Source: Flabesymbios commensalis (Eukaryota; Annelida; Polychaeta; Terebellida; Flabelligeridae). From it: a stretch of 64,000 nt of DNA. This document shows, one piece after another, positions 18,901-28,200 of this stretch. Location of the stretch: NCBI GenBank assembly GCA_964017125.1, contig OZ024909.1, positions 76,901,728-76,965,727 of the forward strand, read 5' to 3'. The notes under the pieces were generated by a model, which was given only the letters and a program-made list of their open reading frames with translations, was not told the DNA's origin and did not search any database. The translations under genes and the position numbers were made by a program. Each line of letters begins with the position of its first letter. Positions within the stretch are counted from its first letter, which is position 1.

Positions 18901-21890
18901 CACAAATAAACCCACCCCCGGAAAAGGCTTGTAATTCGCAATTAATTTTTCAGTCACTTGAAGTTGTGTCTCGCTGCCGCGATACACAACTTCAAGTGAC
19001 TGAAAATGTATGTTATTTGTGAAATTTAAGTCCCAATATATAACAGTGAACACATGTTATACAAATGTGTTGTGTTTACTGATAGGCTTGTATAACTACA
19101 TAATATAGTTATATAGACATATATAACTATCGGGGGAGGATCCAGGAGTTTTTAAAATAGGAGGGGTCTGATGGGATTTTGTTTGGTAAGCTGTCGAAAA
19201 TGCTAACAAAATTTAAAGCCGTTTCATCCTTCTCATTCAATTCCAGCTTCTGAACTGAGAAAATACTGTAAGATACAAAAGGATAATTTTGATTTTTTAA
19301 GCATAACTGGTGCCGTTTAAGAAACATTAATGCTACTTCACTTTCAGTAGAGATCCAAATATCAAACAAATCTTGCAGAGAAACGTGTTCAGTGATAAAC
19401 TGACTTCTCTTTTGCTGAAATTTAAATCAGCTAGATAACGGAAAAACGTTGTGTGGTTGTTCTGATGGTTCGCATGTGGTCACCAGCTGACTCTGTCATG
19501 CTTGGCTTTCAATCACTAGGTGGCAGCCAGACCCAGTGACTTGACGTTGCTTGTCAGACATAACAGAGCCTAACTTTTCTAAATCTGTGAAACTCAATGA
19601 CCTTGACTTCCCTTGTTTTCACCGAGCTGGCTAATACCATGAAGTATGGGGCAGGGGTCTTATATAACCTTGTTTTCACCGAGTGACGTCACTGAGTTAC
19701 ACAGAATGAAGTATGGGGAAGGGGGGTCTTATATAACCTTTTTTCACCGAGTGACGTCACTGCGTTTCACAGAATGGAAAAGAAAGTTAATGGCCCTGTC
19801 ACATTTGGCGGGACTGCATGATAAGTGATAATGTGTACGATAAGTTCAATACACCGAAATTGCTGCAGGACTGTATGCTCTCCGTGAGTTGAGATGGCAC
19901 ACGAATGAACAGGTCCAGTGACCAGGGTGTAAAATGTAAAGTCGGATGAGAGGTCTTCAGACTTGATATCAGACTATAAACTTGCGTTGGGCTTGTGTAG
20001 CCAAATGTGACAGGGCCATTAAATTACTTAAATTAAAAAAAAATCTACATCATTAGATCCGTCGATAACACCCTCCTGTGCGGAATCACATCTTGCGCAG
20101 GATTAGTGTCGTCTGGTAGCTCGATTCACTCAGCACATCTTCATAATTGCGTGACCATGTTTTGACAGCGTTCAAATGAAGAATCTGGGTTCCCAGCAAC
20201 CACAAACATTTGTATAACATTTATACAATGTCGGCCCAGCGTCTTCGACGTTAGATCAACATTGTATTAATGTTTTGTGGTTGCGTCTCATATCCCTGTC
20301 GCAATGAACAACTAACGTCACCGGACTTCACCACATAATATCTACAAATTCAATTATGGAAGAATAACACGTTTGTTATTCTTCCATAATTGAATTTGTA
20401 GATATGTTTACACATTTAGGACATACAAGACAAAACAAATTGCTGACAAGTTATCAACATCACCAAAAGAACAGTTATCCGATTGTGATGTGATTGTGAT
20501 GTTCGATGCTCATTCCGGTAAACTGTGATACTGAGAGAGCCATCAAAAAGGGAGGATAGTGTGACAGAGCGTTAGGTCACCATGTAGCTCTGGCATGCTT
20601 AGCCATCAGTCACTTGGTGGATGACGTCGTAGCTGGCACACCAGATGGGCCAGAGACATTGGAAAAGCCATCGATAGCACCTCCCTAGGGGAGTTACCTC
20701 CTGCTCGGCACAGTGTTGTGTTGCACCCCCATCACCTTCAAAATGACCACGCAAAAGTTTTCGTAATTGACGAAGTCACATAGAATCGACCTATTTCAAT
20801 CTACCTTGTCGTTTGAACGAGAAAATTTAAAGGAGTTTCCTTCACTCGCCGTATAAATGGTTCTGGTAATGTCTAGGGGATTTACCCCCAGACATGCCCA
20901 GGCAGTCGGAGACTTGACTCGTGTTAGGCAATTTAAAGCTGAAACACTATGACGTCTCGGAAAGCTCTGCCATCTTCGGGTCCGATAGTGCCCAGATGAA
21001 CAATAGTTGAGGGTCCCTTCATTCATCCCACATGATAGACCTAATGTCAAGCAATTTATTGTCAGTAGTTGTTGGAGCTGCATTAGCACAACTGTTGAGC
21101 GGAGGAATGAGGGTATACCGCTCGTAATCCACCTGCAATCCCCCAGACACGGAGCTGCTTCTATTGGATGATCGCTGTAGACTAGCGCTTCTGTGCCATG
21201 CAGCAGCCATACCAGTACCACAAATTAAAAGGAGAAATCAGCATTAAATTTGCACGATTTGCAAATATTTTGAATCAAATTGTGATGTTACAGATATTGG
21301 TAATTTTACGCTGTGAATCGCGGTAGACAAAACTTCAAGTGGGTAAAAAATGTAATTTTATAATGTAAAGCTTAAAGGGTTCTCATTAACTTGACTGTCT
21401 GTTTGTTTATTTTCAGCCCGGGAGTTTCCACTGCGAGACTTGTGGCGAGAATTTCGCCAGATCCAAACAGCTTCATTGCCACCTGGTGGTGACTCACGGT
21501 CGTGTGGCGGATCAGCTCTGTCGCGTCTGTCTCAGCTATGTCGCCTCATCACGTGACCTGCGCGCGCACATGACGCATGCGCATGGCATGGCTGACGACT
21601 TGACTGACAGTGTCAGCGTCGGCAGTAACGAGTCATCAGGGCCCACTGACGCCGACGCTGAAGCCGACGACACCAGTGACAATGTCAGTATGAACAGCGA
21701 TGGCGCCACTGTCAGCAACGGAAGGGACCATTACTCACCAGATGTCGTCCCTGTCAGTAACGCCAGAGAGCACTACTCACCAGATGGCGATGACGACCTC
21801 AATAAGCATAGAAAACTAGAAAATGTGGCCAAGTTGGAATCAAATGTTGCCATAATAACACCTACATCTGAACAATTAGCTGTTAATTGA
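8430..21890 (+). CDS. ZNF423: ZNF423/ZNF521 (Zfp423/OAZ) orthologue, 3' seven exons
   Basis: Multi-finger C2H2 nuclear factor, seven coding exons: 8430-9950, 10895-11089, 11550-11730, 12124-13834, 14309-14434, 18768-18895, 21417-21890. All have AG/GT borders and agreeing phases, about 1,445 codons. Seen: blocks such as [29 protein letters not shown] and CPQNFFF match human ZNF423 in the same order. Known of the family: ZNF423/521 partner SMAD and EBF proteins and regulate BMP signalling and cell fate. Inferred: a single pre-duplication orthologue. The first exon here starts inside a finger (phase 2), so 5' exons for the N-terminus and first fingers lie left of the window. About eight extra fingers and an acidic tail follow the vertebrate end point. 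The assignment is firm; whether every 3' exon joins one transcript is less so. Confidence 0.88.
9985..10335 (+). repeat. Dispersed repeat R1, copy 1 (intron 1)
   Basis: It shares GTCACGTTTGGGCACTAATG at the head and AATCGCTGTAGACCAGTGCT at the tail with copies at 20815-21205 and 24170-24460. Non-coding and unclassified. The rest of intron 1 (to 10894) is AT-rich with nothing recognised. Confidence 0.6.
10895..11089 (+). CDS. ZNF423: ZNF423/521-like exon 2
   Basis: Acceptor TTGTTACAG, entry in phase 2, donor AG|GTAGTA at 11090. It encodes a finger with [20 protein letters not shown], nearly identical to human [20 protein letters not shown], a second finger ([20 protein letters not shown]), and the first half of a third that is completed in the next exon. 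Splitting a finger between exons at this point fits the continuous human protein exactly. Confidence 0.9.
11090..11549 (+). other. Intron 2, no recognised element
   Basis: AT-rich, with the phrase GTGTATTTCATTATAA repeated three times (about 11350, 11465 and 11507). Nothing coding. Confidence 0.5.
11550..11730 (+). CDS. ZNF423: ZNF423/521-like exon 3
   Basis: Acceptor TATTTTCAG, donor CAG|GTAAGG at 11731, leaving phase 0. It completes the split finger ([16 protein letters not shown]) and encodes one more ([20 protein letters not shown]), matching human [20 protein letters not shown] in position. A short polar linker follows ([11 protein letters not shown]). The reading frame remains open past the donor for about 20 nt only. 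Confidence 0.88.
11731..12123 (+). other. Intron 3, no recognised element
   Basis: AT-rich. It ends in a pyrimidine tract (TTTCTTCTTTTTCTTC) about 50 nt before the chosen acceptor. An earlier AG at 12087 would lead into stops. Confidence 0.5.
12124..13834 (+). CDS. ZNF423: ZNF423/521-like exon 4 (fourteen fingers)
   Basis: Acceptor TATTTGAAG, phase 0; donor ACAG|GTATGT at 13835, phase 1. It opens with IKQE, a possible sumoylation site, then a linker, a finger like human [20 protein letters not shown], a glutamine-rich run (12410-12463) and a long finger array. Near 12860-12960 one unit lacks the histidine pair and instead has a second CxxC (CCVCLKTF, then CKPC); human ZNF423 has the same odd unit (CALCLKEF, then CAGC). 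Fingers after [15 protein letters not shown] (LKCPEC, LPCSGC and HGCTQC units) have no equivalent at the human C-terminus. Without splicing at 13834 the frame stops at 13944. Confidence 0.92.
12410..12463 (+). repeat. CAA/CAG run coding for a Gln/His-rich tract
   Basis: Mixed CAA and CAG codons with a few histidines encode a low-complexity tract between fingers in exon 4. The human protein has an unrelated charged linker here. The interrupted codon pattern suggests a stable repeat. Confidence 0.85.
13835..14308 (+). other. Intron 4, nothing recognised
   Basis: AT-rich. The exon 4 frame continues for 36 codons before its stop, giving a retained-intron end if unspliced. Confidence 0.5.
14309..14434 (+). 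CDS. ZNF423: ZNF423/521-like exon 5
   Basis: Acceptor GTTTCCAG, entry phase 1, donor CACAC|GTAAGT at 14435, exit phase 1. It encodes one full finger ([20 protein letters not shown]), a classical SGEKPYEC linker and the first half of the next finger ([10 protein letters not shown]). The TGEKP-like linkers of this and the next exon contrast with the loose linkers of the ZNF423-like part, so this module may have a different origin. Its last part is repeated in the intron just downstream. Confidence 0.82.
14445..14547 (+). pseudogene. Two decayed tandem copies of the half finger ending exon 5
   Basis: Directly after the exon 5 donor, two further versions of its last about 36 nt follow. One, at about 14449-14498, reads [14 protein letters not shown] and has lost the donor GT. 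The other, at about 14508-14547, reads [12 protein letters not shown] and ends in TTAC|GTGAG, which still looks like a donor in the same phase. They appear to be small tandem duplications of the exon end; no acceptor precedes either. Confidence 0.65.
14888..15090 (+). repeat. Dispersed repeat with GGAAGGTTATG head, copy 1
   Basis: It starts CACCTCCGCCAGGAAGGTTA and contains GTCTGTCTG runs and a GATCCCGATTACGATCCAGA block. A relative lies at 44104-44300 (ACCTCTGCCAGGGAGGTTAT). This looks like a repeat type common in invertebrate genomes; class unknown. Confidence 0.55.
15184..15292. mobile_element. Foldback element D, full length (109 bp)
   Basis: The ends CCCAGCAAACAC and GTGTTTGCTGGG pair, as do CCAATGCC with GGCATTGG and GTTGGGCCGGCGTC with GACGGCGGGCCAAC, around a 3-nt loop. 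Nearly every base has a partner. Confidence 0.85.
15770..16430. other. GC-rich stretch in intron 5 with a foldback core
   Basis: A long open frame (217 codons from 15773) arises from GC content; it has no recognised domain and runs through a foldback palindrome (16013-16092). The unique part near 15880-15985 could be regulatory; no evidence beyond its complexity. Confidence 0.4.
16013..16092. repeat. Foldback element core with a different stem
   Basis: GCGGTGGGCCAACGCT pairs with AGCGTTGGCCCACCGC and GTTGTTT with AAACAAC. The stem differs from other family members but is internally matched. The CCCAGCAAACA ends are absent. Confidence 0.7.
16765..17225. repeat. ATTC/TTCA microsatellite
   Basis: About 460 bp of near-perfect tetranucleotide repeat, fading at its left end. 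The 168-codon frame across it (FIHS repeats) is an artefact. Confidence 0.95.
17460..18085 (+). mobile_element. Two TTAA-family A MITE remnants
   Basis: One at about 17465-17530 with CACTTGAAGTTGTGGATCGC paired to ACACAACTTCAGGTGGG. One at about 17872-18083 with CCCAATAACAGTGACTTGAT and a GTCGAGCTTAGCCTG end. Between them (17.58-17.85 kb) there is unique sequence with no gene seen. Confidence 0.55.
18312..18397 (+). pseudogene. Partial duplicate of exon 6, possible alternative terminal exon
   Basis: The acceptor and first about 37 nt of exon 6 occur twice. At 18312-18369 the tract TTGTGTTGTAG and the codons [12 protein letters not shown] match the real exon ([12 protein letters not shown] at 18768) with only a few changes. 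Joined to exon 5 in the same phase, it would complete the finger, add LQSSMAIH and stop at TAA 18395-18397. That TAA is part of the TTAA target of the MITE inserted there. It may be a dead copy or a stop-ending alternative exon. No donor is needed; a nearby poly(A) signal is not evident. Confidence 0.6.
18398..18635 (-). mobile_element. TTAA-family C MITE, near complete
   Basis: 238 bp between TTAA (18394-18397) and TTGA. CCCTATCAGTGCGGGG end, then a palindrome of CGAATCTGACGTC with its inverse, then ATTTGAATAAACCC and the CAGCGCTGTAAGGG end. Its target TTAA supplies the stop of the exon 6 duplicate. Confidence 0.75.
18768..18895 (+). CDS. ZNF423: ZNF423/521-like exon 6
   Basis: Acceptor GTGTTGTAG, donor AACCAG|GTAACC at 18896, phase 0 exit. 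It completes the finger begun in exon 5 ([11 protein letters not shown]) and encodes a full finger ([20 protein letters not shown]) joined by SGVKPHSC. This is a classical DNA-binding type of finger. Confidence 0.83.
18929..19010. repeat. Family A hairpin core
   Basis: TTCAGTCACTTGAAGTTGTG pairs with CACAACTTCAAGTGACTGAA across a 12-nt loop. The GTCAC/GTGAC outer pairs replace the CCCAC/GTGGG of other copies. Confidence 0.75.
19636..19775. repeat. 67-bp tandem repeat with TATATAA and a CRE octamer
   Basis: Two units in tandem, each with GAAGTATGGGG, TTATATAACC and GAGTGACGTCACTG. Further single units lie at 18215-18300 and 28105-28200. Confidence 0.75.
20192..20284. mobile_element. Foldback element D
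   Basis: CCCAGCAACCACAAACATT pairs with AATGTTTTGTGGTTGCG. Inner arms ATACAATG and CATTGTAT, loop in CGTC-TTC-GACG. Confidence 0.75.
20338..20404. repeat. Perfect inverted repeat, about 31-bp arms, 4-nt loop
   Basis: TATCTACAAATTCAATTATG and its exact complement lie back to back with GGAAGAATAACA in the inner arms and loop CGTT. No mismatch was seen, implying a very recent origin or active maintenance. Confidence 0.9.
20815..21205 (+). repeat. Dispersed repeat R1, copy 2 (intron 6)
   Basis: It shares TTCCTTCACTCGCC and CTAGGGGATTTACCCCCAGA with the copy at 24170, and GATCGCTGTAGACTAGCGCT with the copy at 9985. Open frames on its minus strand are not genes. Confidence 0.6.
21245..21385 (-). 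mobile_element. TTAA-family A MITE remnant
   Basis: ATTTGCAAATATTTTGAATC, then GTGAATCGCGGTAGAC, AAACTTCAAGTGGGT and AAAGGGTT. It lies just upstream of the exon 7 acceptor. Confidence 0.5.
21417..21890 (+). CDS. ZNF423: ZNF423/521-like terminal exon 7
   Basis: Acceptor TATTTTCAG after a T-rich tract, stop TGA at 21888-21890. It encodes a finger ([20 protein letters not shown]), a second finger ([20 protein letters not shown]) and a Ser/Asp-rich acidic tail. The tail has an imperfect 12-residue repeat, [11 protein letters not shown] and [11 protein letters not shown]. Vertebrate ZNF423 has no such tail; its function is unknown. Confidence 0.83.
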   Translation, partial: PGSFHCETCGENFARSKQLHCHLVVTHGRVADQLCRVCLSYVASSRDLRAHMTHAHGMADDLTDSVSVGSNESSGPTDADAEADDTSDNVSMNSDGATVSNGRDHYSPDVVPVSNAREHYSPDGDDDLNKHRKLENVAKLESNVAIITPTSEQLAVN

Positions 21891-22810
21891 ATTAATAAAA
21901 CCCAGGATACTTGAGGATAAAACAGTTACAATTGGGCCCATGGTTACAATATTAGGCTACTAGTAGTGGATTACGCCTCTGAGCTTGGTCCTATAAAACA
22001 GCTGTAGGCCTAGTTTATTCAAACTGGTCCAGTTAAGAATATTTTTTATCTCTTGAACTTTTGCAATAAGGGCTATAAGCTCTAATCTACTACAAGAGTA
22101 AAAGATCGCCTCATCAGTAATTTATTTCACGTAGGCTATTACACTTGCACAGAGTATTTTATAAACTAGGTTAATTTAGATTCATTGTGAGATTCACACC
22201 GAAAAGTGAATGAGCAATAAATATAATTCCTGGGTAGATTAAATGAAATAATTAATTAAATTTACATTTCCAGATGTGTTCTTCTGAGTGTTTTGCTTAT
22301 CTAACACATCTTCAACTTATCTGTAATACTCGTCCAAACATGAATGAAAGGTTAAAATAAATAAATAAAACGTGTAACGTTTGGCCTACAAACACCTCAC
22401 CTCATAGCGTGCATGTTACATGAAGGCATATATATATGACTATTTACCAAGTTTTACACAATTTTGATATATGTCATATATTTTATGAGAGAACAATAAT
22501 CATAAAGTTTATTTGAATCGTATCGTATATATCTATTTTACTCTCGTACATGTTGGTGAGACTAGGAAATGTAGGAAATGTGATGAAAATTTATAATTAT
22601 GACATATTTTATAATAATTTATGTAGGTTGTACGTATGTATTTTTAACAATATGTTGATCTGTTGCTAGAATTATTTTGTACATATCCCATTGTTGTACG
22701 GTGCTGAATGTAAGAGTGTACGCCATATTACGTTATCGCTGTTATCATGTATTCGTACAGAGGTCATGTGAGGTCATGTGAGAAAATAAACTGTAACAAA
22801 AATGATAGTC
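21891..22810 (+). other. Probable 3' UTR of the ZNF423/521-like gene
   Basis: AT-rich and free of the dispersed repeats seen around it. AATAAA occurs immediately after the stop (21894), at 22216 and at 22785; the last, followed by a sharp return of unrelated sequence, is the likeliest end. A Pumilio-type motif, TGTACATA, lies at 22679-22686. The UTR limits are inferred. Confidence 0.55.
22785..22790 (+). promoter_or_regulatory. Candidate poly(A) signal
   Basis: AATAAA inside AGAAAATAAACTGT, about 895 nt after the stop codon. Confidence 0.45.
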
Positions 22811-23399
22811 TTATCATTTATTTAGCCTAAATAATAAATAGTTAAACAGTTAATTGTTTATTCCCTTTTTCACTATTTTTCATTTATTTGGAGACAGTAG
22901 CCTACACCAATAATAGTGAGCACTACTGTATCATTTTTCATAACATGGCTATGTGGCGGTTAACTACATTTCAAGATATTCTTGACATATCTTGACGTCT
23001 GAATGCCGTATCCTGACATAACAATGTCATATCTGGCTATATGGTTGTGCTGAATTATTTGTTTACTTCAACTTGCAGACTGCTGGCTACTGCCTTAACT
23101 CAAGCTAGATAGGCCTACGATCTGTAATTCTCAAGCCCTTACAATAGGCTTTTAGGAAACATCAATTATATATTCTGAAAGTACACATAATGACATCAGT
23201 GTCAGAATAGAGAAGGGTGAGGTCACAGCTGTGACACTGCCCGACTTTTTGGCTGCTTTCGACACCATTATCACACTACATCAACAAACCAGATTAGTAT
23301 GGGATATGGGGGCCCGCTCAAAATTGTTTCTCTTAATATTAAAAAAAATCCACAAGTAAGAATTTAAGACACTCTTCCAGAAAAAGCTATATTTGCATA

Positions 23400-24170
23400 T
23401 GGATCGAGTTCTTTGGGGCTCCGTACTGGGACCACTGCTTTTACCTTGTACGTTGCTCCACTCAAGTGCTTTTATCTCCATTTTGAACCTAACTGTATGT
23501 TGATGATTGTAAATTTTACATATTTTTGTCTGTTTTAAGCGATAAGGAATATGTAGAGAAGGTGCAACATTGTTTTAACAGGTGTGTTGGCATGGAGATA
23601 GTTGTGTACATCCAAGCTGAAACATGATCATGTCAATCACATCATTGGGTCAAATCATTCAACAGGTAAAATTCTTAAATACAATTCCTCTATTTCCCAT
23701 GCTTAATTCTCTGTCAGTACACAAATGCATAGGCCACAAATTTTCCTGTATTATTTGACAGCAGTCAAAGTTTCCGCTTTTATCATATCCATGACCAGTG
23801 TTACATCCAAAAAAGTATGTCCTTTGATCAAGACTTGTCAAACACATTGCAGTGGCACTGGTCAGTAGCAGTTTAGATTGTATATAAGTTTCTCTTTCAC
23901 AACATTCCAGAAAAAGACATTGCTAAATTAAGAGTTCGTAACTGACTGGCCAGTAGAGCAATATTCAATGTCCCATGTTTTACTCATTCTGCTACTATGC
24001 TAAAACAATTCAGCCTACAATGGTTTCCTGTCAAGTTTTACATTTATTTTAAAATATGCATAATAACGTTCAGAAATCTAAAAGACAACAAACCTGCACA
24101 TCTCGCTGGCTTACTTTGAAAATTCCCCAGATACGGGGACCGATTTTAGACAAACTTAATACGTAAGAAT
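23400..24170 (+). mobile_element. Strongly decayed LINE 3' part
   Basis: In shifting frames one reads GSVLGPLL then FTLYVAPL (reverse transcriptase B motif), DDCKFYIF after a tyrosine (an altered YADD box), and later QWFPVKFYIYFKICIITFRN with HLAGLL, the HWLPVKFRI-type C-terminal motif of jockey/CR1-type LINEs. Many frameshifts and stops mark it as an old dead copy, unrelated in sequence to the LINE at 29275. Confidence 0.65.
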
Positions 24171-24460
24171 CTGCTTAACGTCACTTTTCGGCACTAATAG
24201 TGATTAAAGTGAAATTGGATTACAATAAAAACAGTGCAGTCAAGTGATGTGATGAATGATTGTACTACATATGGTGATGTGTGGGTGGCGTGATAGTGCA
24301 AGGTGGCATATTGAGATAGTTTTCATTCACTCGCCCAATAAGGGGTTTCTGGACATAACTAGGGGATTAACCCCCACACGTCCAGAGATGTGTGTTCAGC
24401 AAACAAAACACAGCTCTGCTATCCTCGGGTGGGATAGTCCTCAGAAAAATAATAGTTAAA
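24170..24460 (+). repeat. Dispersed repeat R1, copy 3
   Basis: CACTTTTCGGCACTAATAGT head and GGGATTAACCCCCACACGTC match the other two copies. A CTATATACTTGAGCGACATC phrase just downstream (24550) recurs at 33080. Confidence 0.6.
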
Positions 24461-25706
24461 ACCATCTATAGTCAACTAGGGTTCCACAATTCAAAGTGAC
24501 CCATGGGAATTCTACCCTGACTAACAGTCAAGGCTTTTAATAACAGTGAGACTATATACTTGAGCGACATCTATAGGTAATATTTCAAACAACAGTCATC
24601 TATAATACAATGATATTGCTTCTAGTTACAGGTTAGGCTCTTTGCTCTCAGCCTGATACTGCCCATGCAGACACAATAAGACCAGCTTTTGGTAGGCCTA
24701 GTTTTGGGACCTATAACCTGCATGCCGATTGCAGGTGGTTTTACATTATTGGAACTCATTCCAATAATGTTTTAATATGGTTCACAAAACGGATTTTTGG
24801 CACTGTTTTTTTGTGTCCATATAATGTGTGTCCCAAATGACTATCACTCACATCTTCTCAAATCCGGCAAAACGCATAGGTCCAGTTTTCTGTCATTTCA
24901 TAGCCTACAATAGGCACACCAAACGTTGTTTCTGAATAAGCATAAATATCTGTATTTGCTGAGTTATTTTACGACAGTTAGGGGTCTCGGAATTTTGAGC
25001 TGTGTGTTGAGCTATTGATTTATACCCCGTAGATAACCAGTAGATTTTACTGAGAACAATGCCTACCTTGGGATCAAACTAGGCCAATATAATCTTAAGA
25101 AAACACCACAATGAGAGTTTAAAACTGGGGAAAGCTAGCACATTTTACTCTCGAGACCAAATCTACCATGATATCGGTACAATATTTTGCAATAATATAT
25201 ATTGCCTTTGAAAATCTAACCTTTGGTTTATATGCCTGCTGACCCACAGCTACGATTGTGGTGAAGGACATTTGGAGATAGGCTGACCTAGATCCTAAGG
25301 AGATTATAGGACGAGATGATCTTATCTGACCAATCACATAGGCCTACACAATATCTGGGTCACTGATATCGCTGGACCTTCTAGTATACTAACGTCATAC
25401 CAGTGAGCATGTGACTTTGCTCCAGTGTTGTTTTAATGCTGGGCCAACGTCTCGGTGATGTCCCATTTCCGATAACATCTGGTATTGGCTGTTAGCTGCC
25501 ACGTGATAGCACATATTGCCTGTACAAGGAGGTTATGGGGAAGCTTGCAGTTGTAAAGTGAGCAGATACTGCCTTTGCAGAGCAGATGACTACTATAGCA
25601 CGTTGTTGGGGGAGGGTTAGGCTTATAGAAGGTGTACACACACAATGAGGTCTGTCACCCCTCATCTAGCTGTATAGCAACACTGCGATTGGCGCCATGA
25701 GCACCC

Positions 25707-25983
25707 CCCAGCCAGTGGCGGATCCAGCATAGGGTGTACCCGGCTTACGCCCACCCTTCTTGGTGAAAATATTGCATTTTCATGCATTTTTTTGAATAAA
25801 GTGAAGCTAACACCCCTTTTTTCAGCAAAAATGTGGATTACGTCCCCTCCTCTTGCATTCTGAATCCGCCACTGCCAGCAAACACGTGACATTGCCCTTG
25901 TGTTGTTTCAATGTTAGGCCAGCGTCGCTGACGATGGGCCAACATTGAGCCAACACATGGTCAATGTCCCGTCTTTGCTGGGG
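25707..25983. mobile_element. Foldback element D split by an inserted MITE
   Basis: Its end CCCAGC is cut off from CCAGCAAACACGTGACATTG by the 162-bp element at 25713-25874. The other end is CAATGTCCCGTCTTTGCTGGG. The inner arms TTGTTTCAATG and CATTGAGCCAA pair. Confidence 0.75.
25713..25874. mobile_element. hAT-like MITE with 5-bp target duplication
   Basis: It begins CAGTGGCGGATCC and ends GAATCCGCCACTG. CCAGC flanks both sides (25708-25712 and 25875-25879). It is inserted in a foldback element. Confidence 0.85.
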
Positions 25984-26007
25984 GCCCTCCCCCCCCCCCC
26001 CCCGGAT

Positions 26008-26124
26008 CAGTGACCGCTTGAGACAAACACTAGACATTGAATCAATGCTGAGCTGCTGTTGGCCCGACGTCTGCGACGCTGGTTCAGCCTAGCATTGGTT
26101 CAATGTTTAGTGCTTGCTGGGGTC
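26008..26124. mobile_element. Foldback element D, variant
   Basis: CACTAGACATTGAATCAATG pairs with CATTGGTTCAATGTTTAGTG, and the loop lies in GACGTC-TGC-GACG. One end retains GCTTGCTGGGG. Confidence 0.7.
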
Positions 26125-28104
26125 CTTCTTGATGACGTAATTATTTTCAGTCATTTTAACAAATCCTTTCACCAACGACCTTGGATGGGGTTTGGGCAAA
26201 TTTTGTCGCTGGCTCAATATAGGGCAAATGTCGGCAACATTCGCCCACCATTGACTCAGACTGGTAATTATTGTGAATCAAGCACGCTGTTGCGGAAACA
26301 AACCTTTTCATTACGATGATCTCACAAGAAAAAAACAAGGACAAAGTATGGTGAAATATTTAATATAATTTTCATTGTTTTAACTCTCATGGCTATATCA
26401 TCAAAATCAGTGGTTTTGAAAAAGTGTCCTAAATTATTGTCAGCTGAGTTGTTCGTTTGATTTAATTTATCACCCATAGCCGAGCTCTATTTTCGTAAAT
26501 GACGACATGCTATGAAAAGATATAGTTGACCACATTTCACAGTTTTCACTCGGTAAGAAAAATACTGTGCTGTGACCTAAATGTTGAAAATTACGGCAGG
26601 GATACAGTGTCCAAAACATCCCCCAGACACTTGAATTTTGGCAACCAACTGCTGAGGTGAACGTTATTGAGCAAATATACCACATATATGCACATAACAA
26701 TCGGGCATAATCTCCTGCCTCTTTTGCGTTTTTTTTAAGTCAACGAGGGGGTCATGGAAGAAAAAAAATCTTGATGGCTAAGAAACTTTAATTTTAATTT
26801 TACCCTCGGTGCACCCCATGAGGAACCGTAGAGCAGGCAAACAAAACTTAACCCTGGTTTCACCCTGGGAAAAATAGTGCACTAAGTGCAGCCTTCTCCA
26901 GGTATCTCAGAGATTCCCACATTGTTCTGTCCAAACAGCCTAAAGATGGCCTCCAGAACTTCCTCATAGGGCAGTGGGCATAGTCTATTTCATTTTTTTC
27001 ATTTGGCTAGTCGTACGGCTAATCGTACGGCAAAGTTATAATGGGAGTCAATGGGAGCCCGTCGTTTCGTAAACGAGGCTGCCCATAGAGTTACATTATA
27101 AAGAATCACATAGGCCTACGATTAGCCACTGCCAAAAAATTATCACAAGGGCCCATAGCAAGCCTGTTCCACTTACCTCTTCAAGCATTTGTTGCAACAA
27201 TTATGAAATTAAAGGCGAGAGCTGGCACTATATTTCGTAAATGTGATAAATCCAATGATCGGAACCCCCAGAAAAGGTGATAAAAGTACCAATTTTACAA
27301 TGATGGCTTCATTTCGACAAGTAATAGTGAGCAAAAATGAACAAACAAACCGAGAAAAATATGTATTTTATTGCAGTGTCTCACAAATTCACATAAATCC
27401 TAAAAAAAAAAACGAAAAACCCCTCAAAATGACTTTTTGTGTTATACATATTAATATTATCTATTGAGCGACTATTTGCACCCTGGATGGTTACTTACCA
27501 GATCATTAGGGCCTATTATGCTTCAAACATAAACTTTGCTGACGGTGGACAAAAATGAGCGAACGTTGGTTGAACGTCTAAATGAATTATTTACAGGACA
27601 TTACCACGCTGACTGTACAGCAAATCATAAGTATGTTTCCGAAAGATGTTTGTTTTATATTTACCGCTATCACGGTCCGCAATAAGCACTGAAGGCATGA
27701 CAGTGCATTAGATCACTTAGCGACCAACCACATAGCATATCTCAAGACATGGGGAGGACGTTTTTCATAATTAGTGGTCGCTCATTGTACTAAATATTCA
27801 ACTTAATCATGAAGAATCATGTTTTTTTACATTTTAATTTGAAATAAAATCATTTTCATGACAAACTACGTATATATACAGATATATCAGTATCAATAAT
27901 TAAAAAAAGCTAACGTTACTATTTTTTTATTTTGCTTTATCAGCTCATCCGGCCTTTATTGGGCCTAGATGAGCTGAATGCCATCGTGTTGCGTCTGTCG
28001 TCTGTCCACAATTCACAAGAAATGCTTCTTCTCCCTTAGTTCTCATCCGATTTCAACTTTGTTTGGATTGTTTGAAAGAGCGCGTGCATTGAGACAGCGT
28101 TGAG

Positions 28105-28200
28105 ACGTCACTGCGATTCACAGAATGAAGTATGGGGGAGAGGGTGTTATATAACCTTATTTTCACCGAGTGACGTCACTGCGTTTCACAGAATAGAGGC
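28105..28200. repeat. Single copy of the TATATAA/CRE repeat
   Basis: GAATGAAGTATGGGGGAGAG, TTATATAACC and GAGTGACGTCACTGCG match the 19636-19775 units almost exactly although about 8.5 kb away. Confidence 0.7.

Noticed and set aside
20338-20404. Possible microRNA hairpin
   Set aside because: Arms are perfectly paired and the loop is 4 nt, unlike a typical pre-miRNA; a recent inverted duplication is simpler.
20796-21221. 141-codon open frame on the minus strand
   Set aside because: It coincides with dispersed repeat R1, whose other copies do not keep the frame.
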